Origin: Xiphias gladius
Taxonomy: Eukaryota; Chordata; Actinopteri; Istiophoriformes; Xiphiidae
Assembly (NCBI RefSeq): GCF_016859285.1
Contig: NC_053404.1
Location: forward strand, 20,859,105 to 20,923,104
Length of the DNA stretch: 64,000 bases
Reading direction: 5' to 3'
The translations under genes and the position numbers were made by a program. Positions 32,383 through 44,550 of the stretch are shown here, piece by piece. The notes under the pieces are model-generated. The model saw nothing but the letters and a program-made list of their open reading frames with translations. It did not search any database and was not told the DNA's origin. How positions within the stretch are numbered: position 1 is the stretch's first letter; each line of letters starts with the position of its first letter.

Positions 32383-35300
32383 ATGATGTGGACGAGTCTC
32401 TCCGTCGGCCGCTGGACTTTTCTGCTCGGCCTGGCTGTTGTGATGCTCACCTCTGTATCACAGGGTAATACTTACACTCATGACTGAATGCCGTCGTCTG
32501 CTTTGTTTGAGCTGTGTGCATCTAGAATTTGAGTCCCGCATGGAAAAGAGGACCGGCCGCCTGCGACTATGAAAACTACTGTACAGAGAGTGGAGCTGAA
32601 TTGATTAGTCAATTGATCGATTTGCGGATCAAATAGATTTTAATTGGAAACCGTTTTAGTAATCTATTAATCACTTAGGTCATTTTTCAGGCAAAAATGC
32701 CTGAGGTTTGCTGGTTGAGGATCTGCTGCTTTTCTTTGTCTTATATGATAATAAGCTGAATATTTTTGAGTTTTGGACAATTGGTGTAGACAAAACAAGG
32801 CATTTAAAAATGTCACATTGGGCTCTTGGAAATTATTTTTCACTATTTTCTGACACTATATAGACAAATCCATTAATTGATTATCAAGACAGCAATCAGG
32901 AGATTAATAAGATAAAAATGAAAATAATGATTCGCTGTAGCCTGAACAAAGGCGCAATTACAGGATGCAAATACACCGAATAGCTATTCAAAAAAATCGA
33001 ATCAAATCGAAAATGGGGCTCGATATAATACCAATTTTAAGGATTATAACTTGAATGCATTACGAGGCTCCATATGAATCTCGTGATTTTAGAAAATGGC
33101 GACTATTCCACAAGCGTAACACAGGGTTTCTGCAGTGTTCACGATGTTAATTCTGAGACTTTTCCAGGCTGTTCAATCCACATAGAATGTAATTTAATAC
33201 CTATTTCATGTTCATACTGGTCTGAGGGTATGAAAGATATGAATGAAAACCAGTAGGGATGACAAGGCTCAGAATTATTATTTATAATCACATTTTTCAG
33301 TACTTCCCAGCTGTATATAATAATTCTTAGTAAAATAATGAATTCATCATTAAACACACCCTTGATAAGCAGCCAAAAACGGAGGGATAAATAAATTAAA
33401 AACGAAGTAATTAATTCAAGGTCTATATATATATATATAGACACACACACACACTTTGCTTTAGGTCAGAGATCTATGCTAGAATCACAAACAAAAACCT
33501 TTACTAACTAGTTTTACACTTTATAATTAGCCTGTGTAAAGCAGAGGCTTTTGTAAATGATATGAAAGACTTTATAATATCTTTCAAGGTCTTTTTAAGT
33601 AAACTTAATTCGAAGCTTTTCGAGACTTTTCAAGACCTGCAAATACCTTGATCATGTGAACGTTAAGTCAAGAAACGTCCATACAGAAGGAGCAGAATGG
33701 CCATTCTCTACTAAAATTCTGGTCCCGTTTGTATGATGGCTAAACCGTCATTATGGCCTCTGACCTCGAAAGTTCAGTCAAATGGTTTTTAAATTAAATG
33801 AATCCCTGTACTAAAAGTAAAACGTAACAGGCAGTCTTCCCCAGTCTGTGTCAAGTTCAATTTGGCCACAGTAATGTTAAGGGGGTAGTACTCGCAGTGA
33901 TTCAAGGGGAACTGTAACTTGGGGCAATGGTAGCTCCTGGGTGCCTCCCAGTGTGCAGCAGGTCATTCTTACTGGAGACTAAAGAGCTAGTGATGCAATG
34001 CTGAATAATGACGGCATCTCTCCCTCTTTCCCGTGTGTGTGCGTGGCGATCCGGTTTTGCAGTGGACTCCTATATGGAGTTCCTAGGTTTGCCCTGCTGT
34101 CACAGCGTCAGCTCCAGGAAGACCAGGGGAATCAAAGAGTGCTACGAACAGAAACCACGAGAGGACTGTAACAGCCACGCCTTCCTGTAAGCACGGCAAT
34201 ATTTCAGAGTGTTTCCATTCTCATTTCTATCCAGCATCATTTTCTACAACTAGAAGACCAGAGCACCACTCGCTAACAACCTCTCTACGTTGATTTTCTT
34301 GCCTAACTTTGCGTCTGTGGGTTTCATCCCGACAGGGGAAAATAGATTCCTGAGCTTCAACCAAATGATGACAAATGATCAATTTTTGCACGATCCCCAA
34401 AGCTTACGATCCTTACAAGAACAACAAGGGGAACAAAGCTGTAGTAATTCTACAAGTACAAAATGAATTCAAAATGGCCACTGTGGGACTGATGCTTAAT
34501 TAGAGGGATCAGACTAAAGGCCAGTCAGGTAATGAATGTGTCTAACTGTTTTGTGTCTCTGTTTCCTGTTTCTAGGATTATAACCCCGAAGGGTAAAAAG
34601 CGGTGCATCAGTCCAACTTCTCAGTGGCTTCAAGACCTGATACAGAAGGTGAGAATCACTGGCCATTAAAACATCTTCCTAATCGGCCACACAAAGCATT
34701 TTCGGATGAGTTTATCCACCAAATAAAACGAGGTCTGGATTTGTCAAGTACCAGAGTAATTGTTCATCATTATTGTGCTAAATGTATAGGTTTGGAGAAT
34801 CAAAACAGTTTCGAACTAAGTAAACTGTGTTAGGTTTGCGTACCACGATGCAAATCTGTAAACAAAACAGAATATGAATTTTCCCATTAAGGTTTGGACT
34901 AAACAAAGTACAGATACAGACCCCAAGTTTTGTATTAACCCCGAGTAGACGTTGTGAGTACATTTACTCAAGTACGTACAATACTGAGGTACTTGTACTC
35001 AGACGGAAATCACTACATTTATCTGACAGCTGCAGTTACTTTGCAGATTTATATTTTACCTACATAGCAAATAATTTAATAAAACAGGTTTTATAGATTA
35101 AAATATCCAGCAGTACGTAAAGATATTTAAATTAGCTCCTCACCAACCTACATTAAAATCCTGCTTACATGTCCATTAATAACAATGCAATATTAAATAT
35201 ATATAATACATAGCTTTACTTTTGATGCTTTCCACACATTTCGCTAATATTACTTTTGTACTTTAACTTGTACTACAGCATTTTCACACTGTGGTATCAT

Positions 35301-35989
35301 AACTTTTACTGAAGGATCTCATTACTTCTTCCACCACCATACTGTTCTAACACTACTTGATAATTACTGAAGTAAAGGTAAAATTTGGCCTACATCTGTT
35401 GAAAACTACTCAGGTAAAAGTACAAAAGTGGCTCTTGTTCATCACTGAGCATCACGACTGCAACCTTTTCGACCGGAATCTGCACAACCACGCTCTCCAT
35501 TACGAGCACATCTTTCTTTTGAGGAAAACCTTCCCATTTCTCACCTTGAGTGGTGAAAGAAGTTCAACATACGTCAAAGTGAAAAAATACTTTGATTGGG
35601 GCACGACAGCGGAACGTTAGGTCACGCAATAACTTCTGTGTTTTAATTAAATGAGATTTTTAAATAGAAAGCATCTTATAAAAGTTAGGTGGTGTAAAAT
35701 ACTCAGCCACGTATGCCCGTGCAAAGCTAGAGGAGGATCACGTTATGGCGACCCCCCCACCGGTTGGTCAGGTCGTTAGACAACTGCTAGAGGAAGATAT
35801 AAATAAACAGATCATTTTATCATTAAAAACAAATTATCAAGTATTTCCTGAATTTCATGGACTTATCTAATTGCACATTTTCCTGTTCTCTCTCTTCTAA
35901 CCTCTTCCCACTCCTCTACATTGCAGGGAAAATTACACTGCCCTCCAGATTTGTCGTTAGATGAAGACCCGAAATTTGATGCGGCATGA
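32383..35989 (+). CDS. CC chemokine, six-cysteine type (chemokine gene 1), complete
   Basis: A secreted leukocyte attractant acting through a G-protein-coupled chemokine receptor. Coding exons: 32383-32464, 34063-34186, 34576-34648, 35927-35989. Borders are GT-AG, with phases 1, 2 and 0, giving 113 aa. Residues 1 to about 27 form a signal peptide with a hydrophobic core. The mature part has the adjacent pair Cys39-Cys40 and the usual partners Cys63 (EDCNSHAF) and Cys79 (KKRCISP), then W86 in the C-terminal helix. An extra pair, Cys54 and Cys98, can form a third disulfide. The spacing Cys54-X8-Cys63 and a late Cys98 resemble CCL28, but overall identity is low, so the subfamily is left open. 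The tail is short and acidic. Two ATGs lie in tandem (32383, 32386); gene 2 aligns with the second. AATAAA lies at 36191-36196. Confidence 0.88.
32595..32945 (+). repeat. Interspersed repeat in chemokine gene 1 intron 1
   Basis: Same family as 28182-28565: 'gattagtcaattgatcg' at the left, 'gatctgctgcttttctttg' and 'agacaaaacaagg' in the middle, and 'caggagattaataag' at the right. Confidence 0.65.
33424..33455. repeat. (TA)n-(CA)n microsatellite in chemokine gene 1 intron 1
   Basis: About eight TA units, a short linker, then about seven CA units. Confidence 0.85.
34950..35345 (+). repeat. Fish interspersed repeat in chemokine gene 1 intron 3
   Basis: It starts with 'gagtacatttactcaagtac' and 'gaggtacttgtactc' and ends with 'ttacttcttccaccacc'. 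These are the two ends of a very common teleost non-autonomous element. Related left ends occur at 39297-39410, and an inverted one at 37000-37065. Confidence 0.7.
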
Positions 35990-36190
35990 CAGAAACGTCC
36001 CAGCACAGCAACCACGCTCAACGTTTTCTGCTAATTGACTATTTATTCTTTTCACATAAATATCCATTTGAATGTAATTTATTTTTTTATTTAATTTTAT
36101 ATTGCTTAAAAAGCAATTTTTGTGGCAGTATTTTGTAAAGCTATGAATTACAGTAATGGCAGATTTGTTCTTTCTGAACCTGGAACCAAA

Positions 36191-36196
36191 AATAAA
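36191..36196 (+). terminator. Poly(A) signal of chemokine gene 1
   Basis: An AATAAA about 200 bases after the stop, in a phrase conserved with the relic at 25617. Confidence 0.6.
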
Positions 36197-36639
36197 CCAT
36201 TAAATCAAACAATTAAATACTTTTTTAAAAACTGACTTATTATGTATTTTTTTTCCACATGCAGGTCTCGTTTTGTCTGACAGCACAGTGGGGAGGGGAT
36301 ACACTGTATGAATGGGGATTTCTGTGCTGACTCACTTTGACATTTCTTTCAAATCAGGCTGTAAGGAACTGTAGTAACGTAACAGTAAGCAAAAATTTAA
36401 AACAGACCCAATACAAATAGTTTCATAATAATAATTCAGAATAAGAAACAAAAAGAGTAAAAATAACAAAATAAGATCATAAAAAACACAGCCCTTGGGT
36501 CATCAACATCAAAAACACAATATATATAATATAGGAAAAGATTAACTTGCATATACTAACTACTGTTAGATGTTGTATGACAATCTTATTCAAAACCATA
36601 ACTAATTTGGCCGATGATAATTTAATTTACAATACTGTA

Positions 36640-37320
36640 TATGGCCAAAAGTATGTAGACACTGGAAGATTTCAACCACATGTTAGATTATAATTATTGA
36701 TGCATGAACATGTACATTACTACTAATGCTGCAGCTGATAAAGGTGGGTCTAAGTTTAATTTCTTTATATACTGACAGGTGTCTTGTGAATTTCCCTCTG
36801 AGGATGAACTGATTTTCATCTTAACTTATGATAATAAAACATCAGAATGTATGTGCTGGTTATATTTTATATCATTAAAACCAATCTGTAAATTGACTAA
36901 TGTGACCATATAAATGTGGTGGGGTAAAGCTACAATATTTGTCTCCGAACTGCAGTGGAGTAGATATATAAAGAAGCAGAAAAGGGAAACATTAAGTATA
37001 GTACCTCAAAATTGTGCTTAAGTACAGTACTTGAGTAGATGTACTTAGTTTCTTTCCGCCACTGGCTCATAGTCGTGGCTCAAGTTCATCTTAAAGGTGT
37101 TAGACGGGGTTGAGGTCAGGGCTCTTTGCGGGCCAGTCAACTTCTTCCACACTAAACTATGAAATCCATTTCAGTATGGAGGCTGGCTTTGTGCATGGGG
37201 GCATTGTCATGTTGAAGGAGGACACGAACAAACACAAACTGTTGCCACACAGTTGCTACACACACTACTGTCTAAAATATCAGTATATCTGGGTGGGTGT
37301 CCACATACTTTTGAGTAAAA
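36640..37320 (-). mobile_element. Internally deleted Tc1-like element
   Basis: The left end is 'tatggccaaaagtatgtaga' and the right end 'gggtgtccacatacttttga', which are inverted copies of each other. Next to the right end, 'ggggttgaggtcagggctct', 'cttcttccacactaaact' and 'ctgttgccaca' are reverse-strand remnants of a Tc1 transposase gene. Most of the transposase is missing, and the middle carries unrelated or secondarily inserted DNA, including a fragment of the 'agtacttgagtagatgtact' repeat near 37020. Not functional. Confidence 0.75.
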
Positions 37321-38714
37321 AGTGTCTTGTCACGCTGTTCACCTTGTTACAGAAGATGTTGTTACACAACAAACCTGATCATGTAAGGACATGATCTACA
37401 AACTTCACAACCGTCTGGGTGGGTACATGCACCGTAGTCCCCTCAGAATAATTCATGTAAAGCCACAAAGATTGCGCACGACAATACTTCCTCTTTTTGC
37501 GTGAAGCTGCAGTATGTAAGATCACACCTGTCCGGTTCAGTCGTCGTCAGACTTTGGCGAGTCCACAAGGTTGAGCCTGAACAACGAAGCCGTGTACGGT
37601 TCAGATCCAGAGTCGGTTTTGGTGCCTTGCAGCGTTTGAAGATGTGGACGCCTGTCTCTCTCACCCGCTGGGTTTTTCTGCTCACCCTGGGTATTGCGAT
37701 GCTCTCCCCTGTGATAGGAGGTACAGGTCTTCTTTATGCTATTTTATTGTTTCTTTGTATCCTATTACTTTCTTTAAATATGTTTTTTTTATGTGTCTGG
37801 TGATTTTGTCAGACGACGTCGCCGTTATAAAATCAGGGTTTCAGCAGAGCAGAGCTGAGAAGAGCAGCTTGGAAATGGCTTTGGAGGTGACAGCTGGTTA
37901 ACATGTAGTCTTAATGCGCTGCGTTTCAGTCTTTATATGTGAGCCCAGAGAGTAGGAGAGAAGCAAACAGGTAAAGGGCGGTCCAGTCACATACCAGGTT
38001 TTGACCTAGTCTTGGTTCTGTTGTACTACCATTATAATGAAAGCACAATGACCAGTTTAATTTTTGGGTTAAAGAACCTGTGACTTCATTGCGTGTCCCC
38101 ACTTCTGAAACTGACCCTATGCACTAGTGTGGGTACGTTTCAGTGTGTAACAGAATGTGATGCTTACTGCACTATTTGATGAGTAAAAATCAAATAATGT
38201 TATTCCTGAATATTGACAGTATTTCTCTCTCAATCTCTTTATGTGTGTGTTGGTCTGTCACAGCGCCTACATTTGTAAGTATGTCCTGCTGTCGAAATGT
38301 TATCCCTCAGATAAAAGAGAGAATCCAAGTATGTTATGAACAAAAAAAAAGAAAGCACGGACTGCAGTATAAATGCCTTCGTGTAAGTACAGCATGCTTT
38401 AAACATATTCACACAAGAACTAACTCGGAATAAAATATTTGTGCTCATTTAATCAGCTGAAAAACGGTTTGAGAATTACCTCATGACACCGGTACGTGAC
38501 TGATCAGCAACCTCTCTCCAGTCTAAAGTACTTCCTCCGCTGTGGCCTTCATCCTAGAATCAAAAACAACTTCTGTAATTGCTACTGAACAGTGGCAGAA
38601 AGTAACTAAGAACAATTACCCAAGTACAAGAAAGAATTTTACATACAAAGCACACGAAGGGATTAGAAAATGTGTTGCTCTGTTATAAATGAAACTACTC
38701 AACAGCATGTACAA

Positions 38715-38960
38715 GTAGAGCTGAAGCAATTAGTCAACTGACAGAAAATGAATTGGTAACTATTTTGATAATCATCAAAAGTCATTTTCCCGGCAAAGAT
38801 ACTAAATATTTCACGGTTTCAGCTTCTCAAATGTGACAATTTGCTGCTTTTCCTTTCAATTATCGTAATTTGAATCTATTTTTTTTTATCATTTTGAGGT
38901 TAGAACTACAGTATTTGACAAAGGAAGCACTGTGAACGTGTTACTGTGGGCTCGAGGTAA
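38715..38960 (+). repeat. Truncated interspersed repeat in chemokine gene 2 intron 2
   Basis: The left half of the 28182-28565 family ('agagctgaagcaattagtca' to 'atttgctgcttttcctt'), then diverged sequence without the right terminal phrase. Confidence 0.55.
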
Positions 38961-39144
38961 CTGTGATGGGAACGTGAAAAATGTCTAATTGTTTTATTCC
39001 TCCGTTTCCTGTTTTCCAGGGTTAAAACCACGACGGGTAAATGGCGGTGTATCGATCCAGACTCAAAGGACCTCAAAAAGAGGCTACTGGAGGTGAGAAT
39101 CAGCCTTAAACAATCCCGCTGCCACGCTAGCGGCTCTGTGAGGC

Positions 39145-39235
39145 TGTACTTAAGATAATGCTAACATCAGCATGCTAACATGCTCACAGTGACAATGCTA
39201 ACATGTTGATGTATGGCAGGTGTCATGATGATAAT
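39145..39235. repeat. 'Gctaaca' repeat fragment in chemokine gene 2 intron 3
   Basis: Four spaced copies of 'atgctaacat'-type words, typical of a common fish repeat. Confidence 0.5.
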
Positions 39236-39296
39236 GTCTGGATTCATTCACATGCAAAATAGCTGTCTGTCCTGTCATAGGAAGCATGTCTAGCGC

Positions 39297-39410
39297 AGTG
39301 TTGGGAAGTAACTTAGTACATTTATTCACATACTGCAATTACGTACAATTGTCAGGTACTTGTACTTTACTTAGTATTTCTGGTTTCTGCTACTTTATAC
39401 TTCAACACTA
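39297..39410 (+). repeat. Left end of the 'tacttgtactttact' fish repeat
   Basis: 'gttgggaagtaacttagtac' is followed by 'aggtacttgtactttactta'. Related to the element at 34950-35345. It lies just before exon 4 of chemokine gene 2. Confidence 0.6.
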
Positions 39411-39755
39411 CCACAACATTGAAGTGATGCATGTTCCCTGTTCTCTCTTTTTCCCTTTTTCCCTCTCAATCTCTACACCACAGGCAAATTTAAAGTGCCG
39501 TCCAGCAACTTCGCCAACATGCAGATTCAGAGTCCTGGATGAAGATGATGATGTGGAATAGCAAAAACGTTGCAGCAGAGCAGCTACTGGGAACAATTTC
39601 TGTTGATTTGCCGCTTATTGCTTTTACAGTAACATGTATTAAAACATTTTTGTTGTTTTTCTGGACGATTTTCCACAGCTTCAGTAACATTGTTTTTGCT
39701 TGATTTTGAAAAGTTGTTAATTACAGTAATGGTTTGCTTTTGGAAATGATTCTGG

Positions 39756-39761
39756 AATAAA
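39756..39761 (+). terminator. Poly(A) signal of chemokine gene 2
   Basis: An AATAAA 195 bases after the stop, preceded by 'taattacagtaatgg', as in gene 1 and the relic. Confidence 0.6.
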
Positions 39762-40299
39762 CATAAATCATATTAAAGGGCTCTGAAATGTGACTGACTA
39801 CATGAATACTTTTTCTACATGTTTAAGGTCTACTTTTAGAGCAGTAGTATGGTATAGTGCTGTCAGTGCAGTGGTTATTCACTGCATGAATGGGGATTTC
39901 TGGGATGAGTATCTGCAGTGAAGATGGAAACACTGGATCTATGAATAATTGTGTGACCAGTCAGTGAGGATTATTCCTACCTGTCTGAACCTCAGTGACC
40001 TCATCTGCTCTCACTAATCTTGTATGGGAAAACAATGGGAGTGAGGCTGTTTGCTTATTTTGTAGAAACTGAATTACGACTTTTGCAAAGACATAAAAAC
40101 AAATGCTTTGCGCCATCAGAGAAAGCTGTGACAGTCCTGATTCTCAGGGACAGACAGGTGAGACATCACAGTATCTGAAATATGACACCTTGACGAAAAC
40201 ACCAAAGTAGCTACAGTACATCAGCCCGTATTTGTTAAACCCTTAGGTATAACATTGCTTGTGTTGTTAGATCTTTAGAGCTCGTTGGAGGTTTAAATT

Positions 40300-40590
40300 A
40301 GAGCTGAAATGAGTAGTAGATTAACTGATTAGTCGACTGTCAGGAAAAGAATCAGCTTCTACTTTGAAAACCAAATCAGGTTTCAAGCAGAATATGAACT
40401 GAATATCTTTGGGTTTTAGGCTGTTGGTCAGACAAAACAAGACATCTGAAGCCAATACCTTTGACTGAGAATCTGGGATGGAATTTTTTCACTATTTTCT
40501 GATATTTTACAGACTAAACACTTAATTGATTAACGGAGAAAATAACTGACAGATTAATCGATAATGAAAGTAATCGTTAGTTGCAGTCCT
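40300..40590 (+). repeat. Interspersed repeat, same family as 28182-28565
   Basis: Runs from 'ttagagctgaaatgag' to 'agattaatcgataatgaaag' and 'cgttagttgcagtcct', with both terminal phrases kept. Confidence 0.7.
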
Positions 40591-41529
40591 AGTTTAAATA
40601 TCCTTTTTTATATTGTTTAACTGCTGTAATTATTTCCACACATTTCAGATTTGGTTCCAGATTGGTTCACAATCATAGGTTTACAATCCTCTGGTATCTT
40701 GATCATCAATGAAAACTTTTGAGTTTTTGTTTAATCATCTTCAGTAGATGTATTTCATGTTTGGATTCTAGCTGCTTTCATCTATTTAACCATCAAATTA
40801 TTTCCTGTACTTTTATTAATTAACTGTTAACTGTCTGCATGTAAAATTAAACTTTACCACTAAGAGTTGTTAATATGGGTTTTTAATGATTTATCAATAA
40901 TCTCATTTTATGCAAATTAGTTTACAATGACATTTTGAGGCTCTATTCAAAGACTTCAAGTTGGATCTTTTGCAAAAACAGAATGATGACGCTCTTTCAG
41001 GGTAATTAGAAATAAAACGACTAAAAAGATTTAAAAAGAAAAAAAAGCTATTCACTGCAACGTCTGGAACATCGTCAGTTACTGATACTGATATTAAATA
41101 AATACACCCAGTGTTACCTAAAACTGCCATTCTTTACTGATTATCTGAAATGGGTGAAGCCATTATTGCTACACCATGATTTGATCCTTTTCATGTCAAA
41201 ACATTATACTATACTGGTTGGTTACGATAAGTTACATTGGCATGTTTTTGGAGAACCGACAGGACCACCTTGTCATGGTGACAGGACAGCTGGAGCCACA
41301 AGAAAGGGGAAGAGGAGTTTTTGGTTGAACCTAAATCATGATATTCAAAAAGGCAGTTGCTTCACATTAACGCTTGTTTGCATGAATGTGCTGTCAACCC
41401 AGAAGTTTACACTTGAAATAGTTTTATACACAATCAATGAATTTTTTTTTTTTGCATTGATGTTGTTCAATCATGGTTTGAAGCTGCTCCTACAAGCTGC
41501 AGTTATACATCTCATTAAGACTATGCCCA
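40591..41529. other. AT-rich spacer between chemokine gene 2 and the tandem duplication
   Basis: No exon was recognised. The 135-codon plus-strand frame at 41154-41561 shows no domain and runs into the inverted-repeat element. Confidence 0.45.
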
Positions 41530-41774
41530 CAAAAGTTTGGGCAAATTACATATTTCGTTGATTTTTGAAGAGAAAAGAAGTAAATAAAACCCTGCAAGGG
41601 CTTAACTAGCTACTGACTTGATTTTTTAAATAAAAATTCATTAAAAATATACAGTAACAGTGCATTAGCTTTCAAAGAAAGGCTGATTTTTTTTATTTCT
41701 GTTTTGCCGGGTTTTCCTTGACTTCTTTTCATGTCAAAAATCAACAAAATAATTAATTTGCCCAAACTTTTGCA
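41530..41774. repeat. Inverted-repeat element (MITE/Tc1-like ends)
   Basis: The left arm (41530-41581) and right arm (41721-41774) are imperfect reverse complements over about 52 bases. They share 'aaaagtttgggcaaatta', 'gttgatttttga' and 'aaaagaagt'. The spacer of about 140 bases has no coding potential. The ends resemble those of a common fish Tc1-type family. The start of the 12.8-kb duplication (41635) falls inside this spacer, so the downstream copy has the right arm only. Confidence 0.7.
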
Positions 41775-44550
41775 TACAAACCAACATTTTTAGATGAGAA
41801 GATCAAGATTTGCACCATTTTTAAAGTGATTAAGAATGTGTACGTTTTTGACAAAAAAAAAAAATCTCAGCAAAAGGTCCATTACATAGCTGTTTATATA
41901 ACCTTCCTGAGCAGATGGAGTTTGCCTAGTTGTCATGCAGTTGTAGTACTATAGCACGCTAAGGGCTTCTCGTCCATGCTGGTATTAAAGTTGAGATTCA
42001 AAGTTCATTCTTACCCTTGGAAACAGCAGCTGAGTTTTGTCAACTGCTGTCGACAACGAACTTTCAGTCTCAATGTTCGGTTTTGATAACTTGTCAATAT
42101 TAAACATATCTATAAATTGGGGGGGTACCCCACTTTTGACAGACAACTTTCTTTGTTCAGAAATCAATATGTGGAACCTGAAGTGCTCGAACTGAATCAT
42201 GACGGTTTAAACAGATCGTGAACATCGATCAGGTGGATTTCTTGAGGCTCTTACAGTATTTAATTGTAGTAATGGTATATATATTTGCTATCGAATGTGT
42301 TTTGTATAATGGTTTTTTTTTTGGAAAGTTTGGCATGTTTTAAAACCTGGAACTTAAGGTACCCCTGTGGGTCTGGGGTCCCAGGGCAGTTTCCTGCTTT
42401 GCCCAGTCAGTTGGTTATCCAGCCTTGGCTACATCTGTACAAAGACAATTTGGCTGCAGGATTTGTTTTCCCCACTAGATGGTGACAAGGCTGTGATAAA
42501 CACTGACCTATGGTCATACTATTGCTGTCTCTTGGTTACACAGACCGATGGCGTGTGCGGTAGATGGTGTCTGCATGTTGTGAACCTTCACCGACTTTCA
42601 TCAGTCTGGTTTCGGTGGAGAGTTTCTGTGTTGCTGAGGATCAAAACACTGCTTCAGAAGTCCTTCCGGCCTGTGGAGAACAAAAGCTCTCAGAAAAACA
42701 ACAAATACTTTTGAGTTTTGGCTTGAAAGTTGGCAAAAATTCAGCGATACAGAAATATATTGCCTGACCCTCAGAAAACTGCTCCATGAAACCCTAAACA
42801 AAACACACATGCAAGTGCAAACAGATAGGCCTATACTTCTTAGATGTTAAAAAAAAATAAAAAATAAAAAAATTTTAAAAGTTAAAACTGTCAAATTTGT
42901 TGCAAGGTTTCACAAGTCTTCCGCAAGATGAGCATTGCTCACAGCAATGTGAGCAAAAGAGGTTAAAATCAACAAAAGTCATGCCCTATATTAAGCTACT
43001 GAACGTAGTTGCAGTCAAATTAAATCCAGTCTTCTGAATTTTTCTCTTTAATGCTCATTTTTGTGTCACTTTTGTTTTGAGTTGGTCTTTGCATAAGCTT
43101 TTTGTTTCGTCCCTCTCGACTCGCACGTGTTAGTATTTCCTTTTATTTTATTACAGTATGTAGGTCTATGTGTTTCTGTAAGTCTGTGAAAGTCTTTATG
43201 TACATATCATCTATTTTACAATAGTTGTATGTTTTTAATGTGAAAACAAGAAAATAAAAATTAAATAGACAGAATAAAAATATCTTATAATTTCATATAA
43301 TCATAAAAAAGGGAGGTCATGCACATCAGCAAGGGCAGAAACCAGCATGTTTTCCACTTTTATACAAAACAAAGAAAGAAAACATTATACCTCTTTCTCT
43401 GATTCTCTGGAGCTGCTTACATCAACCGCATCAGTACTGAAGATCCAGCTACTGATGGGGTTGAAGCGTTTTCATTCTGATCCGTATCATACGTCACTTG
43501 TTGTCTTATCATTACTGTGAGAAAGAAAGACAGAAAGAGTCGCACGTGTGAACATTACAGTTACTTCAGCTCAAACCAATTATGTTATCTATAATGACAT
43601 CTTGGACATTATTTTTTTAGTTCAGTAAGAGTTTATTCCCCTGGAAAAAAAACATGAAAGAATTCAGTCCGAAATGTGGTAAAAAGGAAAAATCGGCGTA
43701 GCTCTGGTTTCTATGTCGTATTTTTTGTTTATGATGAGAAAAGTAAGAGGTTATAAATCCACCACGTTCTTGTACAAACCCTCATCAATTCGCATTGAAC
43801 ACAAATTCGTTTTATTCGTTTCAGTCACATCACACAGTAATCAGTGGTTGAAGTTTGCTCATTTGTCACATGTGAGCTTGTATGTCTTCACATCCCTTTC
43901 CATGACAACTAAGCAAACTCCTTCTGCCGATAAAGACCGGGTCATATGGTTGGGGCCCTGAAAAGGCTCGTAGTAAGTCGGCCTCGAGTCGGGATTGTTT
44001 TGTCAAACTAATTTTATATAAACTGTGTTCTACAACCAGCATCTTGTCCTTCACTGTACTGTATAAACAAAGGCAAATAAAGTCCAGTGTTATATCGTTA
44101 TAGAGAGATACGAATACGGTTTTACATTCTGTGAACCTGTCGCAGACACGTTTGTAACATGTGGTTGTTATGGTCATGTTGTTAGCAAGAACCTGACCGT
44201 TATGTCATCTCATCCTGTGCAACAGAGGTATGATGAGCATGACAGTGCATCTGTTCTGCCCTGGTGAATAATAAAGTCTTTTTTACTGGAAATATTATAA
44301 CACACTGATTGCTGATATTACCATTAACGTCTGTGGAAACGGAGGTATGATTAGTGTGGCACATGACCCAGTCATCGTTCTGAAACTCTTATTTGGCGTA
44401 ATCACTTCCCCTTTTTTGCAATTTTGTACGACTTAAGAGGAGATACTGAAGAGAGGGCAGGAAGTAATTGAGGGGTTTCAAGGAAGCCTTTTCCTTCCTG
44501 GCATGTGGAAACAATGAAGTCACAAAATTTCCAACATAAAATTACGTATC

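Larger units (their letters stand above)
37642..39561 (+). pseudogene. CC chemokine, six-cysteine type (chemokine gene 2), with a one-base frameshift in exon 2
   Basis: A tandem paralogue of chemokine gene 1. Exons: 37642-37720, 38264-38382, 39020-39092, 39484-39561. Exon 3 has the same length (73 bases) as in gene 1, and intron positions agree. The signal peptide (MWTPVSLTRWVF..) aligns with gene 1, and exon 2 has the Cys-Cys pair and VCYEQ (KECYEQ in gene 1). After that an A run of nine (38342-38350) puts the frame one base off. In the shifted frame the exon meets a stop (TAA) as the second codon of exon 3. In the other frame the exon end carries TDCSINAF, matching EDCNSHAF of gene 1, followed by TTGKWRCIDP and NLKC in exons 3-4. 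Eight A residues would restore the family pattern. It is either a real recent pseudogene or a homopolymer sequencing error. AATAAA lies at 39756-39761. Confidence 0.8.
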
